42,472 nucleotides of DNA from an uncultured Lachnospiraceae bacterium (GCA_910585605.1 CAJUFL010000030.1:1-42472); one strand, 5' to 3'. Positions 23,376-34,300 are shown, numbered from the stretch's first letter. Made by a program: numbers and translations. Notes: generated by a model not told the origin, from the letters alone.

Positions 23376-24800
23376 ATGCAAAAATTCACAAATTCAAACG
23401 GATCAAAAGATTTAACAGAAGGAAAACCAATGCATCTGATTCTAGGCTTTGGACTTCCTTTACTATTGGGGCTACTGTTTCAGCAACTGTATAATATGGT
23501 GGATTCCATCATCGTAGGGAAAATCCTTGGAGTAAATTCCCTCGCTGCCGTAGGTTCAACCGGTTCTATTAATTTTATGATACTTGGTTTTTGTATCGGT
23601 ATCTGCAACGGTTTTGCCATTCCGATCGCCCAGACCTTTGGAGCAAAAGATTACGATAACCTAAAACAATACATAACAAACAGTGCATGGATGTCCATTG
23701 CATTCTCCATTATCATTACTACGATAATCGGTTTGCTGACCCGGCATATCCTAACATGGATGAATACCCCTTCTTCCATATTAGAAGAAGCATATATCTA
23801 TATTTTTATTATATTTATGGGAATCCCTGCCACCTTCTTATATAATATGGGTTCGGGCATTCTGCGTTCCCTTGGAAACAGTATAATTCCGGTTGTTTTT
23901 TTGGTATTCTCTTCCCTGTTAAATATTGCACTGGATTTCATCCTTATAAAACCAATGGGAGTTGCCGGAGCGGCTATTGCAACCGTTACTGCCCAGGCAG
24001 TATCCGGTATCATATGCCTTTTTTATATTATTCATAAATATAAATCCCTGTCTTTTGCAAAGAAAGACTGGAAATTTAACCCTAAGCACGCATTACGTCT
24101 TTGCGGTATGGGTGTACCGATGGGACTTCAATATTCCATTACCGCCATCGGAAGTGTGATTTTGCAGTCCGCAGTCAATGCCATGGGAAAAACCATTGTG
24201 GCTGCGGTCGCTGCGGGAATTAAAATCAGCATGTTTGCCTGCTGTCCTTTTGATGCAATGGGCTCTACCATGGCTACTTATGGTGGACAGAATATAGGTG
24301 CCGGACGTTTGGATCGCATCGACCAGGGATTAAAGGATTGTGTCAAATTAGGTATCGTTTACTCTATACTGGCATTTATCTTTATATTGCTATTTGGACA
24401 AAAGCTTGCCCTTTTGTTTGTAGATGCAGGGGAGACAAAGTTAATCCGTTATATTTACCAGTTTTTATTAGGTAATGTAATATTCTATATTCCACTGGCA
24501 TTAGTAAATATTGTACGCTTTATGATTCAGGGACTGGGATATCCCACATTTGCCATCCTTGCAGGTGTATGTGAAATGTTTGCAAGAGGAATTGTCGGTT
24601 TCTTCCTTGTTCCCGCATTTGGTTATTTCTTTGTAACCGTTGCCAGCCCGATTGCATGGATATTTGCAGACGCATTCTTAATTCCTGCATACCTACATGT
24701 AATGAAGAAATTACGCCAGGCACATCCTGACTTTTTACAGCCGGAACAAATATCCTATTCTCCCAAAAACACTTTGAGAATAATGAAAAAAATTTCATAG
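23376..24800 (+). CDS. MATE-family multidrug/cation antiporter
   Basis: 474 aa with twelve predicted membrane helices in two related halves, beginning GKPMHLILGFGLPLLLGLLF. MATE signatures are visible: QQLYNMVDSIIVGKILGVNSLAAVGSTG in helices 1-2 and GVPMGLQYSITAIGSVILQ opening the second half. Such proteins export drugs or metabolites in exchange for Na+ or H+. The substrate is unknown. The ribosome site AAGGAGGAAG is strong. The stop codon overlaps the end of the convergent TIGR02452 gene by 6 bp, so there is no room for a terminator between them. Confidence 0.93.
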   Translation: MQKFTNSNGSKDLTEGKPMHLILGFGLPLLLGLLFQQLYNMVDSIIVGKILGVNSLAAVGSTGSINFMILGFCIGICNGFAIPIAQTFGAKDYDNLKQYITNSAWMSIAFSIIITTIIGLLTRHILTWMNTPSSILEEAYIYIFIIFMGIPATFLYNMGSGILRSLGNSIIPVVFLVFSSLLNIALDFILIKPMGVAGAAIATVTAQAVSGIICLFYIIHKYKSLSFAKKDWKFNPKHALRLCGMGVPMGLQYSITAIGSVILQSAVNAMGKTIVAAVAAGIKISMFACCPFDAMGSTMATYGGQNIGAGRLDRIDQGLKDCVKLGIVYSILAFIFILLFGQKLALLFVDAGETKLIRYIYQFLLGNVIFYIPLALVNIVRFMIQGLGYPTFAILAGVCEMFARGIVGFFLVPAFGYFFVTVASPIAWIFADAFLIPAYLHVMKKLRQAHPDFLQPEQISYSPKNTLRIMKKIS

Positions 24801-25625
24801 AATTTCCTTAACCGGATAATATATTGCAAATACAATTGCCTTGAAGGAGTGACGGTACTCCTTCAGGGCTTTTTTTAAAACCTGTTCTTCCATATCTGAT
24901 AAACTGCTGCTTTCCTCATAACTGGGTATTCCTATTACCATAATATCAATCAAATTGCTGACCGCAGCCTGTAACATCCCCTGAATCCGCTTTACCAACA
25001 TCTCCTTCCACTCATTTTCATCTAAAAATACTCCCTCTTCATACGATAAACCTGTTCTTTTTATAGAAGCATTCCATACCTTCGGTTCTGCACAGCTTAT
25101 CACGTCTACCGAAAACCAATTGTGCTGCTCCATAAGTACCGGCCACCTGGTATCCTCTTTTATGCATATAACCCCCGGTGTAAAAATACAGGCATCATTA
25201 TATAATCCGTTTCCTTTTCTTCTATTATCATCAAAATATGCCTGCCGCAGTTCTTCCGTATTCAGACATGGATATAACGTGGAGCACCTGCAAAGACATT
25301 CTTCCTGCGTATGACCGCCCCGTATTACTTCTCCCCCAGGACTGACTGCTGACGCAAAATTCAATATCCCTATCCTGTCATCTCTATATTCCAGACACAG
25401 CTTTCCCGCTGTCTTCAATATCCGGTTTCGTGATACAAATACCTCACAGGACTGTTTATACCGCTTTTTATCCATATTATTCAACTCTTTTAGTGGATGC
25501 CTGTATAAAACTGTATTCTTTCTGGTCCGCATAATTGCTTCTGACAGGCAGGCTGTCCTCTCGCAATAATATAATGTATCCTCAAAAATGCGAATTCTTT
25601 TCTCCCTGTTTTTCTGATATTCCAT
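24795..25625 (-). CDS. TIGR02452 (microbial PARG-like) protein
   Basis: About 276 aa from ATG 25625, eight bases after AAGGAGG; the longer start at 25706 lacks a site. The hallmark is NFASAVSPGGEVIRGGHTQEE followed by CLCRCSTLYPCL, matching the Gly-rich loop and QEE catalytic motif of bacterial poly(ADP-ribose) glycohydrolases. The family normally has PGGGV, and here one Gly is Glu. IFTPGVICIKED and DVISCAEPKVWNA are further family motifs. It should remove or bind ADP-ribose; the physiological target is unknown and no ADP-ribosyltransferase gene is nearby. It ends inside the MATE 3' end. Confidence 0.85.
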   Translation of the reverse strand: MEYQKNREKRIRIFEDTLYYCERTACLSEAIMRTRKNTVLYRHPLKELNNMDKKRYKQSCEVFVSRNRILKTAGKLCLEYRDDRIGILNFASAVSPGGEVIRGGHTQEECLCRCSTLYPCLNTEELRQAYFDDNRRKGNGLYNDACIFTPGVICIKEDTRWPVLMEQHNWFSVDVISCAEPKVWNASIKRTGLSYEEGVFLDENEWKEMLVKRIQGMLQAAVSNLIDIMVIGIPSYEESSSLSDMEEQVLKKALKEYRHSFKAIVFAIYYPVKEIL

Positions 25626-25664
25626 AGCATCTTCCTCCTTATCTGTTGTAACTAATTTGACTTC

Positions 25665-25679
25665 ACAAACTTTGTTTGT
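25665..25679. promoter_or_regulatory. Palindrome upstream of the TIGR02452 gene
   Basis: ACAAAC-TTT-GTTTGT, a perfect 6-bp inverted repeat 40 bp before the start codon. It may be an operator; no promoter near it is clear. Confidence 0.3.
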
Positions 25680-25891
25680 TACGATAGTTGCCAAATGTAT
25701 ATACAAGTATCTACACCTGACTCGTTATTCGCACAAATTGATTACCTGCTTATCTACTCATGTGCCGTTGCAAAGCAATTTTAATGCACGTGACACTATA
25801 TGCAATATCCAGTTCTCCATTGACTATTTATATTTGATTCCTATTATACATTACTTATTGTCCCCTTTTATGTACTAAAAAATCCCCGGCA

Positions 25892-25945
25892 AAACAAAAC
25901 AGAGCACTCAACTTCCGGATATAAAATCCGGCTTTTGAATGCTCT
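25892..25945 (-). terminator. Intrinsic terminator after the CpXC gene
   Basis: On the minus strand AGAGCATTCAAAAGCCGGAT pairs with ATCCGGAAGTTGAGTGCTCT (two mismatches), loop TTTAT region, followed by GTTTTGTTTTG. It ends the pyk-CpXC transcript. Confidence 0.85.
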
Positions 25946-25978
25946 GCTCATATATATCTGATATTAATTTCAATAGAC

Positions 25979-26674
25979 CTACTGCACTGGCGGTTCAACC
26001 CCGTCTACTCTGGAAGTCATGACTTCCATTGCCCATGGTGCATGAATCTGTATAAATCCTTCCGTTGTCTTTTCTTCTACGATATTCTTTAACTTTTCCT
26101 TCATATCCTCGTAAATGTTCATATCAACATCTACAACTACAGGCTGGCGGTTGTCAAAAACAATAACCCACTGGTATCCGCCCTCTTCTTTTTTATCAAA
26201 ATACAGTCCCATAATCCGGCTGTCCTTCGCAAGATTCTTCTTAAATACAGGAACATATACCATTTTCATCGTCTCAATATAACGGTCATCCAAGCCTTCA
26301 TCAAAAATCAGAACCTTCTCCCGCAGTTCATTATCATTGCGGACTATACGATAGGTATATCCTCCTTGGGCAAGCCTTAATCGGTTGTCTGTCTTTAAAC
26401 GTTCATTATATTCCTCTATGTCTTTTTGCTCTTCTTCCTCCATTTTAGGTGCCAGCCAAATCAAATATTTTTGCTCCATATCATTGTACAGGCATTTATA
26501 TCCTATCGGAAATGCAATTTTACAAGTATCGCAACCCACTTTAAAAAATGTATTATTTAATACTTTTTCTTTCTGCTCCATATCATACGGAATATCAATA
26601 CTGTCCCATACTTCAATCTCAATCGTTTTACCGCACTTTGGACAGGCTATCATTTGCTTCTTTCTTTCTGACAT
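25979..26674 (-). CDS. CpXC-domain protein
   Basis: 231 aa. The N-terminal part carries two CPxC-like pairs, ACPKCGKTIEIEVWDSID (C11, C14) and GCDTCKIAFPIGY (C48, C51), which define the CpXC domain and suggest one zinc site. The rest is a mixed alpha/beta region rich in charged residues, with no known enzyme motif. It is cytoplasmic by sequence, and function is unknown. It begins 13 bp after pyruvate kinase with AGAGGAG in the gap, so it is translated from the pyk transcript. Confidence 0.8.
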   Translation of the reverse strand: MSERKKQMIACPKCGKTIEIEVWDSIDIPYDMEQKEKVLNNTFFKVGCDTCKIAFPIGYKCLYNDMEQKYLIWLAPKMEEEEQKDIEEYNERLKTDNRLRLAQGGYTYRIVRNDNELREKVLIFDEGLDDRYIETMKMVYVPVFKKNLAKDSRIMGLYFDKKEEGGYQWVIVFDNRQPVVVDVDMNIYEDMKEKLKNIVEEKTTEGFIQIHAPWAMEVMTSRVDGVEPPVQ

Positions 26675-26686
26675 ATTTTTCTCCTC

Positions 26687-28426
26687 TTAATTTGATGACA
26701 CAATCCCCTTTTCTGCATCCATAGTAACAACTGCTCCCGACTTTAAGATTTCTGTTGCATTGGAAGCACCCAGAATAACCGGAATATCCAGACTTAAACC
26801 AACAATTCCTGCATGGGAATTATGACCTTCCTTTTCCACAATGATACCCGATGCCTGTCGCAGTTCATCCATAATATCATTACTGGTCTCTGGCAGAACA
26901 ATAATATCACCCTCTTTAAAATTGTCCACAATATCCATCTCATCCTTACCAACACAGAGGCTTGCCGTTGCCTTACGATTATTGACTCCACGACCTTTTA
27001 TCAATATATGACCCACTACATGCACTTTGATCAGGTTGGTGGTTCCTGAAACACCAAGAGGAACACCTGCTGTAATAACAGTAATTTCTCCCTGTTTCAC
27101 GTATTTCATTTTTTCTGCTTCTTCTATTGCATGCTCAAACAGATCATCTGTATTGTTTTTCTCTTCCACCATTAAAGGCAATACACCCCAGGAAAGATTT
27201 AATTGTCTCCACACATTTTCATATGGACTGCACCCGATAATCGGACAGGCTGGTCTGTATTTGGAAATCATTCTGGCTGTCTTTCCGGATTTGGTAACGG
27301 TAACGATCGCTGTCGCATTCAGATCCATCGCAGTTGTACAGGTGGCATGGGCAATCGCATTGGTAATATCAGGATTCACCAGACTCTCTCTGTTATTGAA
27401 ACGCTTTACCAGATCAATATCCGCCTCCGTACGCTCCGCAATTCTCACCATCGTCTTTAATGATTCCACCGGATAAAGCCCTGCGGCAGTCTCACCAGAA
27501 AGCATGATTGCAGATGTTCCATCATAAATTGCATTTGCTACATCAGTAGCTTCCGCTCTGGTAGGTCTTGGATTCTTCATCATGGATTCCAGCATCTGTG
27601 TTGCCGTAATTACAATCTTTTCCGCATTATATACTTTCTTGATAATCATTTTCTGAATAGACGGTACATCTTCAAACGGAATTTCCACTCCCATGTCTCC
27701 ACGGGCAATCATAACACCATCGGAAACACGGATAATCTCATCAATATTTTCCACACCCTGCATATTTTCAATCTTGGCAATAATATTGATAAAATTACAG
27801 TTATGCTGGCTCAAAATATCACGGATTTCTAAAATATCATCTGCTGTACGCACAAAAGATGCTGCAATAAAATCAAACCCCTGCTCAATACCGAAAATAA
27901 TATCGTCTCTATCTCTGTCACTGACATACGGCATGGAAAGTGCAACATTAGGCACATTGACACCTTTATGGTTGGATACTGGTCCGCCATCTTCCACAAT
28001 ACAAATAATATCAGTCTCTGTAATCGACTTTACATGCATGGAAATCAGACCATCATCTATCAAAATCCTTGTACCAGCTTTTATATCCTTCACCAAATCT
28101 TTATAAGTAATGGATACCGCATGCTCGTCTCCTTCTATTTCTCTGGTAGTCAGGATAAATTCCTGCCCACTCTTCAAAACAACCTTGCCGTCTTTAAAAT
28201 CCTTTACCCGGATCTCCGGACCTTTTGTATCTAACAGTGCTGCGATCGGAAGCCCTAATTCTTCTCGTAACCTGCTCACTCTTTGCAGATTTCTTTCGTG
28301 CTGGTCATGTTCTCCATGAGAAAAGTTAAATCTGGCAACATTCATACCTTCTATCATTAATTCCCTTAATACCTGATCATCTTCCGTAGCTGGTCCCAAC
28401 GTACAAATAATTTTTGTTTTTCGCAT
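26687..28426 (-). CDS. pyk: Pyruvate kinase with C-terminal PEP-utiliser domain
   Basis: 579 aa, longer than the E. coli type enzyme (about 470) because a phosphohistidine-type mobile domain is added at the end. It makes ATP and pyruvate from PEP and ADP in glycolysis. Visible: MRKTKIICTLGPAT start, NFSHG, LLDTKGPEIR, IIAKIENMQGVENIDEI with the catalytic Lys, MIARGDMGVEIP, ATQMLESM and SGETAAGLYP. The tail has EKEGHNSHAGIVGLSLDIPVI, where His sits in the place of the phosphohistidine of the PEP-utiliser family. This tailed form is typical of Bacillus and Clostridia. AAAGGA eight bases upstream of ATG. Confidence 0.96.
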   Translation of the reverse strand: MRKTKIICTLGPATEDDQVLRELMIEGMNVARFNFSHGEHDQHERNLQRVSRLREELGLPIAALLDTKGPEIRVKDFKDGKVVLKSGQEFILTTREIEGDEHAVSITYKDLVKDIKAGTRILIDDGLISMHVKSITETDIICIVEDGGPVSNHKGVNVPNVALSMPYVSDRDRDDIIFGIEQGFDFIAASFVRTADDILEIRDILSQHNCNFINIIAKIENMQGVENIDEIIRVSDGVMIARGDMGVEIPFEDVPSIQKMIIKKVYNAEKIVITATQMLESMMKNPRPTRAEATDVANAIYDGTSAIMLSGETAAGLYPVESLKTMVRIAERTEADIDLVKRFNNRESLVNPDITNAIAHATCTTAMDLNATAIVTVTKSGKTARMISKYRPACPIIGCSPYENVWRQLNLSWGVLPLMVEEKNNTDDLFEHAIEEAEKMKYVKQGEITVITAGVPLGVSGTTNLIKVHVVGHILIKGRGVNNRKATASLCVGKDEMDIVDNFKEGDIIVLPETSNDIMDELRQASGIIVEKEGHNSHAGIVGLSLDIPVILGASNATEILKSGAVVTMDAEKGIVSSN

Positions 28427-28480
28427 CTTGTCATATCCTTTCCTATATTCTTAATGGAGCTTTCTATTTCATCATTTCCC

Positions 28481-28510
28481 ATTTTACAACAATATATAAC
28501 TATATGACAA
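28481..28510 (-). promoter_or_regulatory. Probable promoter for pyk
   Basis: TTGTCA (28510-28505) and TAAAAT (28486-28481) on the minus strand, 18 bp apart, about 55 bp before the start codon. Confidence 0.5.
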
Positions 28511-28573
28511 GTGAAATCTATATACTGCTGTCTTTCCAGTCCGAAACTGACTGCTGCCACAAACACGTATCAT

Positions 28574-29317
28574 CTATATTACAATTTCTGCTTTTTCCTT
28601 ATCTTCTTCTACCGCATCCAGTTTCATACGAATCTGCTGCATGATCATATCGGTCTCCGCAATACGGTCTGCACAGGAGAGAAGTTCTCCTGCTATAATT
28701 TCCTCATCTTCTGAATTAATATTTTTCTTATATTTTAGTTCATGATCCAGACTTGCCCAGAAATCCATTGCTATCGTCCTTATCTGAATCTCCACCCGCA
28801 TGGGTGTCTTACCCTTGGAGAAAAAGACCGGTATTTCTACGATCATATGATAACTCCGATATCCGTTCGGCTTTGGATATTTAATATAATCTTTAATCTT
28901 AATCAGCTTTAAATCATCCTGCATGGCAAGCATAGCCGCTATCGTATAAATATCATCAATAAATTCACATATAATACGGACTCCTGCCACATCTGATAAA
29001 TTTGCCATAATTGCTTCTACTGTAAATGGCAGCCCTTTTTTCACCAGTTTTTGTGCTATGCTCTCCGAACTTTTCACCCTGGCGGAAATATTGCTGATTG
29101 GATTTCTATGATACCTGACGGACATCTCATGATTTAATACCTCTGCCTTTGTACGGACTTCCCTGATTGCACAGGCATACATCATCTCCATCTCCTGAAA
29201 TGCCTGAGAATGCTGCATTAAAATCTTCAGCTCTTCCATTAAATCACCGTCAATTGTTGGTAAATCTGTCTCTTTTTCCCTCAGACTGGGAAGTAGTATC
29301 GTATTCTGTTTTTCCAT
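28574..29317 (-). CDS. Small alarmone synthetase (RelQ/YjbM-like)
   Basis: About 247 aa from ATG 29317, six bases after GAGGTG. It holds a lone RelA/SpoT nucleotidyltransferase domain with no HD hydrolase or TGS region: SARVKSSESIAQKLVKKG, LSDVAGVRIICEFIDDIYTIA, IKDYIKYPKPNGYRSYHMIVEIP, and VEIQIRTIAMDFWASLDHELKYKKN. Such enzymes make (p)ppGpp from ATP and GDP/GTP under wall or nutrient stress without ribosome contact, usually as tetramers. It lies upstream of pyk on the same strand, with a separate promoter between them. Confidence 0.9.
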   Translation of the reverse strand: MEKQNTILLPSLREKETDLPTIDGDLMEELKILMQHSQAFQEMEMMYACAIREVRTKAEVLNHEMSVRYHRNPISNISARVKSSESIAQKLVKKGLPFTVEAIMANLSDVAGVRIICEFIDDIYTIAAMLAMQDDLKLIKIKDYIKYPKPNGYRSYHMIVEIPVFFSKGKTPMRVEIQIRTIAMDFWASLDHELKYKKNINSEDEEIIAGELLSCADRIAETDMIMQQIRMKLDAVEEDKEKAEIVI

Positions 29318-29435
29318 TATTATCACCTCATGTATGTTATCTATACTTTATCTGCACATTATTTTTAATCTATAAATAATGTATACCATATTTATATTAA
29401 GGAATTATGAACAAATTAAAATTCTTTCTTAAATG

Positions 29436-29464
29436 TTGACTTTTCCCCTTATATTTTATACAAT
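29436..29464 (+). promoter_or_regulatory. Sigma-A promoter for the acyl-CoA ligase
   Basis: TTGACT at 29436-29441 and TACAAT at 29459-29464, exactly 17 bp apart, 63 bp before the ATG. Confidence 0.65.
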
Positions 29465-29527
29465 TTACTTTAGTTATTAAAAGCGTTAAAGTTTTAAATC
29501 TAAATGCAAAACAAAGGAGAAAGAATC

Positions 29528-31162
29528 ATGCCTATTACCGAACTTTTAGAGCATAATGTCAGGGAACATGCTGAGGATATCTGTCTGGTTGAAATTAACC
29601 CAGAAGTAAAAGAAATCCGTCGTGTTACCTGGAAAGAATATGAATTAATGGAGCCAAATCCAACCACCCATTACAGACGTGAAATCACATGGCACGTTAT
29701 GAATGAGAAAGCCAACCGTTTTGCAAACCTGCTGCTTAGCCGTGGGATTAAAAAGGGAGACAAGGTCGCCATTCTTTTAATGAACTGCCTAGAGTGGCTG
29801 CCGATTTATTTTGGTATTTTAAAAACTGGTGCGCTGGCCGTACCACTTAATTTCCGCTATGCACCGGATGAAATTGAATACTGTGTGAAACTTGCGGATG
29901 CGGATATCCTGGTATTCGGGCCGGAATTCATCGGTCGTGTAGAAGAAATTGCTGATGAAATCTGCAAAAACCGCCTTTTGTTTTATGTTGGTGACAACTG
30001 TCCAACCTTTGCAGAGGACTATGTTTCCCTAACTGCAAACTGTTCTTCCGTTTCACCTGACATTAAGCTTACAGATTCCGACGATGCAGCTATTTATTTT
30101 TCTTCCGGAACCACCGGATTTCCTAAGGCCATTTTACATAATCATGAAAGCTTAATGCATTCCTGCCGAGTAGAACAGAATCATCACGGTCAGACAAAAG
30201 ACGATGTATTCTTATGTATTCCTCCACTATATCATACCGGAGCAAAAATGCATTGGTTTGGAAGCCTGTTATCCGGCAGCAAAGCCATCCTTTTAAAAGG
30301 CACCAAACCGGAATACGTCTTAGATGCGGTTTCCAAAGAAAAATGTACGATTGTATGGCTTTTGGTTCCTTGGGCACAGGATATACTGGAAGCAATAGAA
30401 AGCGGACGTATCAAATTAGAGGACTATGATCTGGCACAGTGGCGATTAATGCATATCGGTGCACAGCCTGTTCCTCCCAGCCTGATTAAAAAATGGAAGG
30501 AATATTTTCCCCATCATCAGTATGATACCAACTATGGTCTGAGTGAATCTATTGGACCGGGCTGTGTACACCTTGGTGTAGAAAATATCCATAAAGTCGG
30601 AGCTATCGGAAAAGCCGGTTATGGCTGGGAAGTTAAAATCGTAGATGAAAACGGTCGCACCGTAAACCGCGGTGAGGTCGGTGAGTTATGCGTAAAGGGT
30701 CCCGGCGTTATGACCTGTTATTACCATGATAAAAAAGCAACAGACGAGGTGTTAAAAGACGACTGGCTCTTTACCGGAGATATGGCACAGGAAGATGAAG
30801 ATGGTTTTATTTTCCTTGTGGACCGCAAGAAGGATGTTATCATCAGCGGTGGTGAAAATATCTATCCGGTGCAGATCGAAGACTTTATCCGCACCCACGG
30901 AGCAGTGCACGATGTGGCGGTAATCGGTCTTCCCGATAAACGTCTTGGTGAAATTACCTGTGCTGTTATTGAAACAAAGGAAAATAAGATTCTGACAGAA
31001 GAAGACATCAACGAACTCTGCAAGAAGCTGCCCCGCTATAAGAGACCACGTAAAATTATCTTTGCAGATATTCCACGTAACCCAACGGGTAAGATAGAGA
31101 AACCGAAGCTTCGGGAACTGTATGCCGGAGGAAGTGTTGTAAACGCACAAAACCACAGCTGA
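29528..31162 (+). CDS. AMP-forming acyl-CoA synthetase (class I adenylate-forming)
   Basis: About 544 aa. It activates a carboxylic acid as acyl-AMP and transfers it to CoA. Motifs: AIYFSSGTTGFPKAI (ATP loop), NYGLSES (A5), LFTGDMAQEDEDGFIFLVDRKKDVIISGGENIYP (A7-A8 hinge), and NPTGKIEKPKL with the catalytic Lys near the end. The acid is not predictable; long-chain, aromatic and carnitine-type CoA ligases share these features. ATG 29528 lies eight bases after AAAGGAG; the upstream start at 29504 has no site. It stands alone with its own promoter and converges on rpoC. Confidence 0.9.
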   Translation: MPITELLEHNVREHAEDICLVEINPEVKEIRRVTWKEYELMEPNPTTHYRREITWHVMNEKANRFANLLLSRGIKKGDKVAILLMNCLEWLPIYFGILKTGALAVPLNFRYAPDEIEYCVKLADADILVFGPEFIGRVEEIADEICKNRLLFYVGDNCPTFAEDYVSLTANCSSVSPDIKLTDSDDAAIYFSSGTTGFPKAILHNHESLMHSCRVEQNHHGQTKDDVFLCIPPLYHTGAKMHWFGSLLSGSKAILLKGTKPEYVLDAVSKEKCTIVWLLVPWAQDILEAIESGRIKLEDYDLAQWRLMHIGAQPVPPSLIKKWKEYFPHHQYDTNYGLSESIGPGCVHLGVENIHKVGAIGKAGYGWEVKIVDENGRTVNRGEVGELCVKGPGVMTCYYHDKKATDEVLKDDWLFTGDMAQEDEDGFIFLVDRKKDVIISGGENIYPVQIEDFIRTHGAVHDVAVIGLPDKRLGEITCAVIETKENKILTEEDINELCKKLPRYKRPRKIIFADIPRNPTGKIEKPKLRELYAGGSVVNAQNHS

Positions 31163-31199
31163 TACCAAATATGATATGTTTTTAAATTGCTGAATTACA

Positions 31200-31287
31200 A
31201 AAATGAGGCTGTCACACTAAAAATTCTCTTTGTTGCATATTCTATACAGCAACATAGAGAATAAGATTTAGTATGACACCTCATTTT
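31200..31287. terminator. Bidirectional terminator between the ligase and rpoC
   Basis: AAAATGAGG with TGTCACACTAAA (left) pairs with TTTAGTATGACA and CCTCATTTT (right), and inner TTGC/GCAA and TTCTCT/AGAGAA pairs extend it. Terminal A and T tracts suit both directions. Confidence 0.8.
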
Positions 31288-31314
31288 ATTGTATACTATT
31301 TTGAACTATAACCC

Positions 31315-31377
31315 AAAAGGACTGCCGCACTAATCTTTATTCTCCGCAAGGAAATTTTTAATGCAACAGCCCTTTTT
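31315..31377 (-). terminator. Weaker hairpin directly after rpoC
   Basis: AAAAGGactgccgCA with TGcaaCAGcCCTTTTT: imperfect stem with a 30-nt loop ending in four Ts on the minus strand. It probably acts together with the stronger hairpin at 31200-31287. Confidence 0.5.
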
Positions 31378-31380
31378 AAA

Positions 31381-34300
31381 TTACTCTTCCACTGTTTCAA
31401 CTAATTCTTCAGATGATATTTCTTCTGTTTTTTCTTCCTCCTCTGGCAACACAGTTTCATTGTCGTCAGTCAGTTCAGAAAACTCTAAGTCTTCATCATC
31501 AAAATTAATAATCTGTTCTTCGCTATCCAGTTTCACATTGCGATAACGCTTCATACCTGTACCCGCAGGAATCAGCTTACCGATTAATACATTCTCTTTC
31601 AGACCAATCAACGGATCAATCTTACCTTTAATAGCAGCTTCCGTAAGAACCTTTGTAGTCTCCTGAAAAGATGCCGCAGACAGGAATGAATTAGTGGCAA
31701 GAGAAGCCTTTGTAATACCAAGCATTACCTGAATTCCCTGTGCAGGCTCTTTACCTTCTGCCGTTAATTTCTCGTTAATCTCTGTATAATCCAATACATC
31801 TACCAAAGTGCCTGGTAAATACTCTGTATCACCACTTGTCTCAATCTTAATTTTCTTAAGCATCTGGCGGACAATCACTTCAATATGCTTATCATTGATA
31901 TCAACACCCTGTAAACGGTAAACTTTCTGTACTTCACGAATCATATAATCCTGTACAGCACGTACACCCTTAATCTTTAAGATATCATGCGGATTTACAG
32001 AACCGATTGTAATTTCATCACCGGCCTCCACAACCTGGTCATCAAATACCTTGATTCTTGAATCATACGGAATTAAATATGCCTTGGATTCACCGGTTTC
32101 TTCATTGGTAACAACGACTTCACGTTTTTTCTTTGTATCACGAATCTGTACCTTACCGCCAAATTCTGTAATAATAGCAAGACCCTTTGGCTTACGAGCC
32201 TCAAACAATTCTTCCACACGAGGAAGACCCTGTGTGATATCATCACCGGCAACACCACCAGTATGGAAAGTTCTCATTGTAAGCTGTGTACCCGGCTCAC
32301 CGATAGACTGTGCCGCAATAATACCTACTGCTTCACCTACCTGTACTGCCTGACCAGTTGCCATGTTTGCACCGTAACATTTTGCGCAGACACCAATATG
32401 GGACTTACAATTCAGAATATTACGTATCTTTAATCTGGTAATTTCCTTACCGTCTGCACCTACACCAAACCGGATAATATTATCTGCACGCTTCGGTGTA
32501 ATCATATGATTTGCTTTTACAATCATATTGCCGTCTTTATCAAATACAGACTCCGCTGCATAACGTCCTGTAATTCGCTCCTGGAAGCTTTCAATTACTT
32601 CCTTACCTTCCATAAACGCTTCCACAACAGCTCCCGGAATCTCGCCGGTTCCCTCACAGCAGTCCACTTCACGGATAATCAAATCCTGTGATACATCTAC
32701 CAGACGACGTGTCAGATAACCTGAGTCTGCTGTACGCAGTGCTGTATCAGAAAGACCTTTACGTGCACCATGTGCCGAAATGAAATACTCCAATACATCA
32801 AGACCTTCACGGAAGTTTGATTTGATCGGAAGTTCAATGGTACGACCAGTTGTATCTGCCATCAATCCACGCATACCAGCCAACTGCTTAATCTGCTGAT
32901 TAGAACCACGGGCTCCGGACTCTGCCATCATTTTAATGTTATTATATGTGTCCAATCCATCCAACAGGGCCTTGGTAAGCTTCTTATCTGCTGCTTCCCA
33001 TGTTCTTACGACTGCGGCATACCTTTCTTCCTCAGTAACATAACCCTCTTTGAATTTCTGCATGATCAACTCTACCGTTGCCTGTGCATCAGCAAGAATC
33101 TCTTTCTTGGCACCCGGAACCGTCATTTCTGAAATTGAAACGGTTAATGCACCCTTTGTAGAATATTTGTAACCAATGCTCTTAATATCATCTAAAACTT
33201 CCGCAGTCTTGGTTGCCCCATGTGTATTGATACACTTGTCAAGAATTACCTTTAACTGCTTCTTACCCACCAGATAGTCAATTTCCAGTATCAACTCATT
33301 TTCCGGAATGGAACGATCCACAATGCCTAAATCCTGAGGAATGATTTCATTAAAGAGTATTCTTCCCAATGTTGATTCCACAATCGTAGATCCTTCTGTA
33401 CCATCTGACAAGGTTCCTCTCATTCTAACCTTAATCTTAGCATGTAAAGTAATCTCTCCGTTCTCATAGGCCAGAATCGCTTCACTCTTAGACTTAAAAA
33501 TCTTACCTTCTCCCTTGTCACCAGGCTTATCAATGGTCAGATAATAAATACCAAGCACCATATCCTGTGAAGGAACCGCAACCGGTGCACCATCCGAAGG
33601 CTTTAACAGGTTATTCGGTGAAAGAAGTAAAAATCTACACTCTGCCTGTGCCTCTACCGAAAGTGGAAGATGGACAGCCATCTGGTCACCATCGAAATCG
33701 GCATTGTACGCAGTACATACCAATGGATGCAGTTTAATTGCTTTACCTTCCACCAGAATAGGCTCAAATGCCTGAATACCTAATCTATGAAGAGTCGGAG
33801 CACGGTTTAACATTACCGGATGCTCTTTAATAACATCTTCCAGTACATCCCAAACCTCAGTCTCTAATTTCTCAACCATTTTCTTGGCAGATTTCACATT
33901 ATGTGCCAGTTTTCTGGCTACCAGTTCTTTCATAACAAATGGCTTAAATAACTCTATCGCCATCTCTTTGGGAAGACCACACTGATAAATCTTAAGTTCC
34001 GGTCCCACTACGATAACCGAACGTCCAGAATAGTCAACACGCTTACCGAGCAAGTTCTGACGGAATCGTCCCTGCTTACCCTTTAACATATCGGATAAGG
34101 ATTTTAAGGCTCTGTTACCAGGACCTGTTACCGGACGTCCACGACGACCGTTATCAATTAAAGCATCTACCGCCTCTTGTAACATACGCTTTTCGTTGCG
34201 GACAATAATATCTGGAGCCCCTAACTCCAACAAACGGTTCAAACGGTTATTACGGTTGATAATCCTTCTATATAAATCATTCAAATCAGAAGTTGCAAAA

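Larger units (their letters stand above)
25626..25978. other. Intergenic region between TIGR02452 and CpXC genes
   Basis: 353 bp. It contains the palindrome 25665-25679 and, at the other end, the terminator 25892-25945. The middle 200 bp are AT-rich, and I see no gene in them. Confidence 0.4.
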
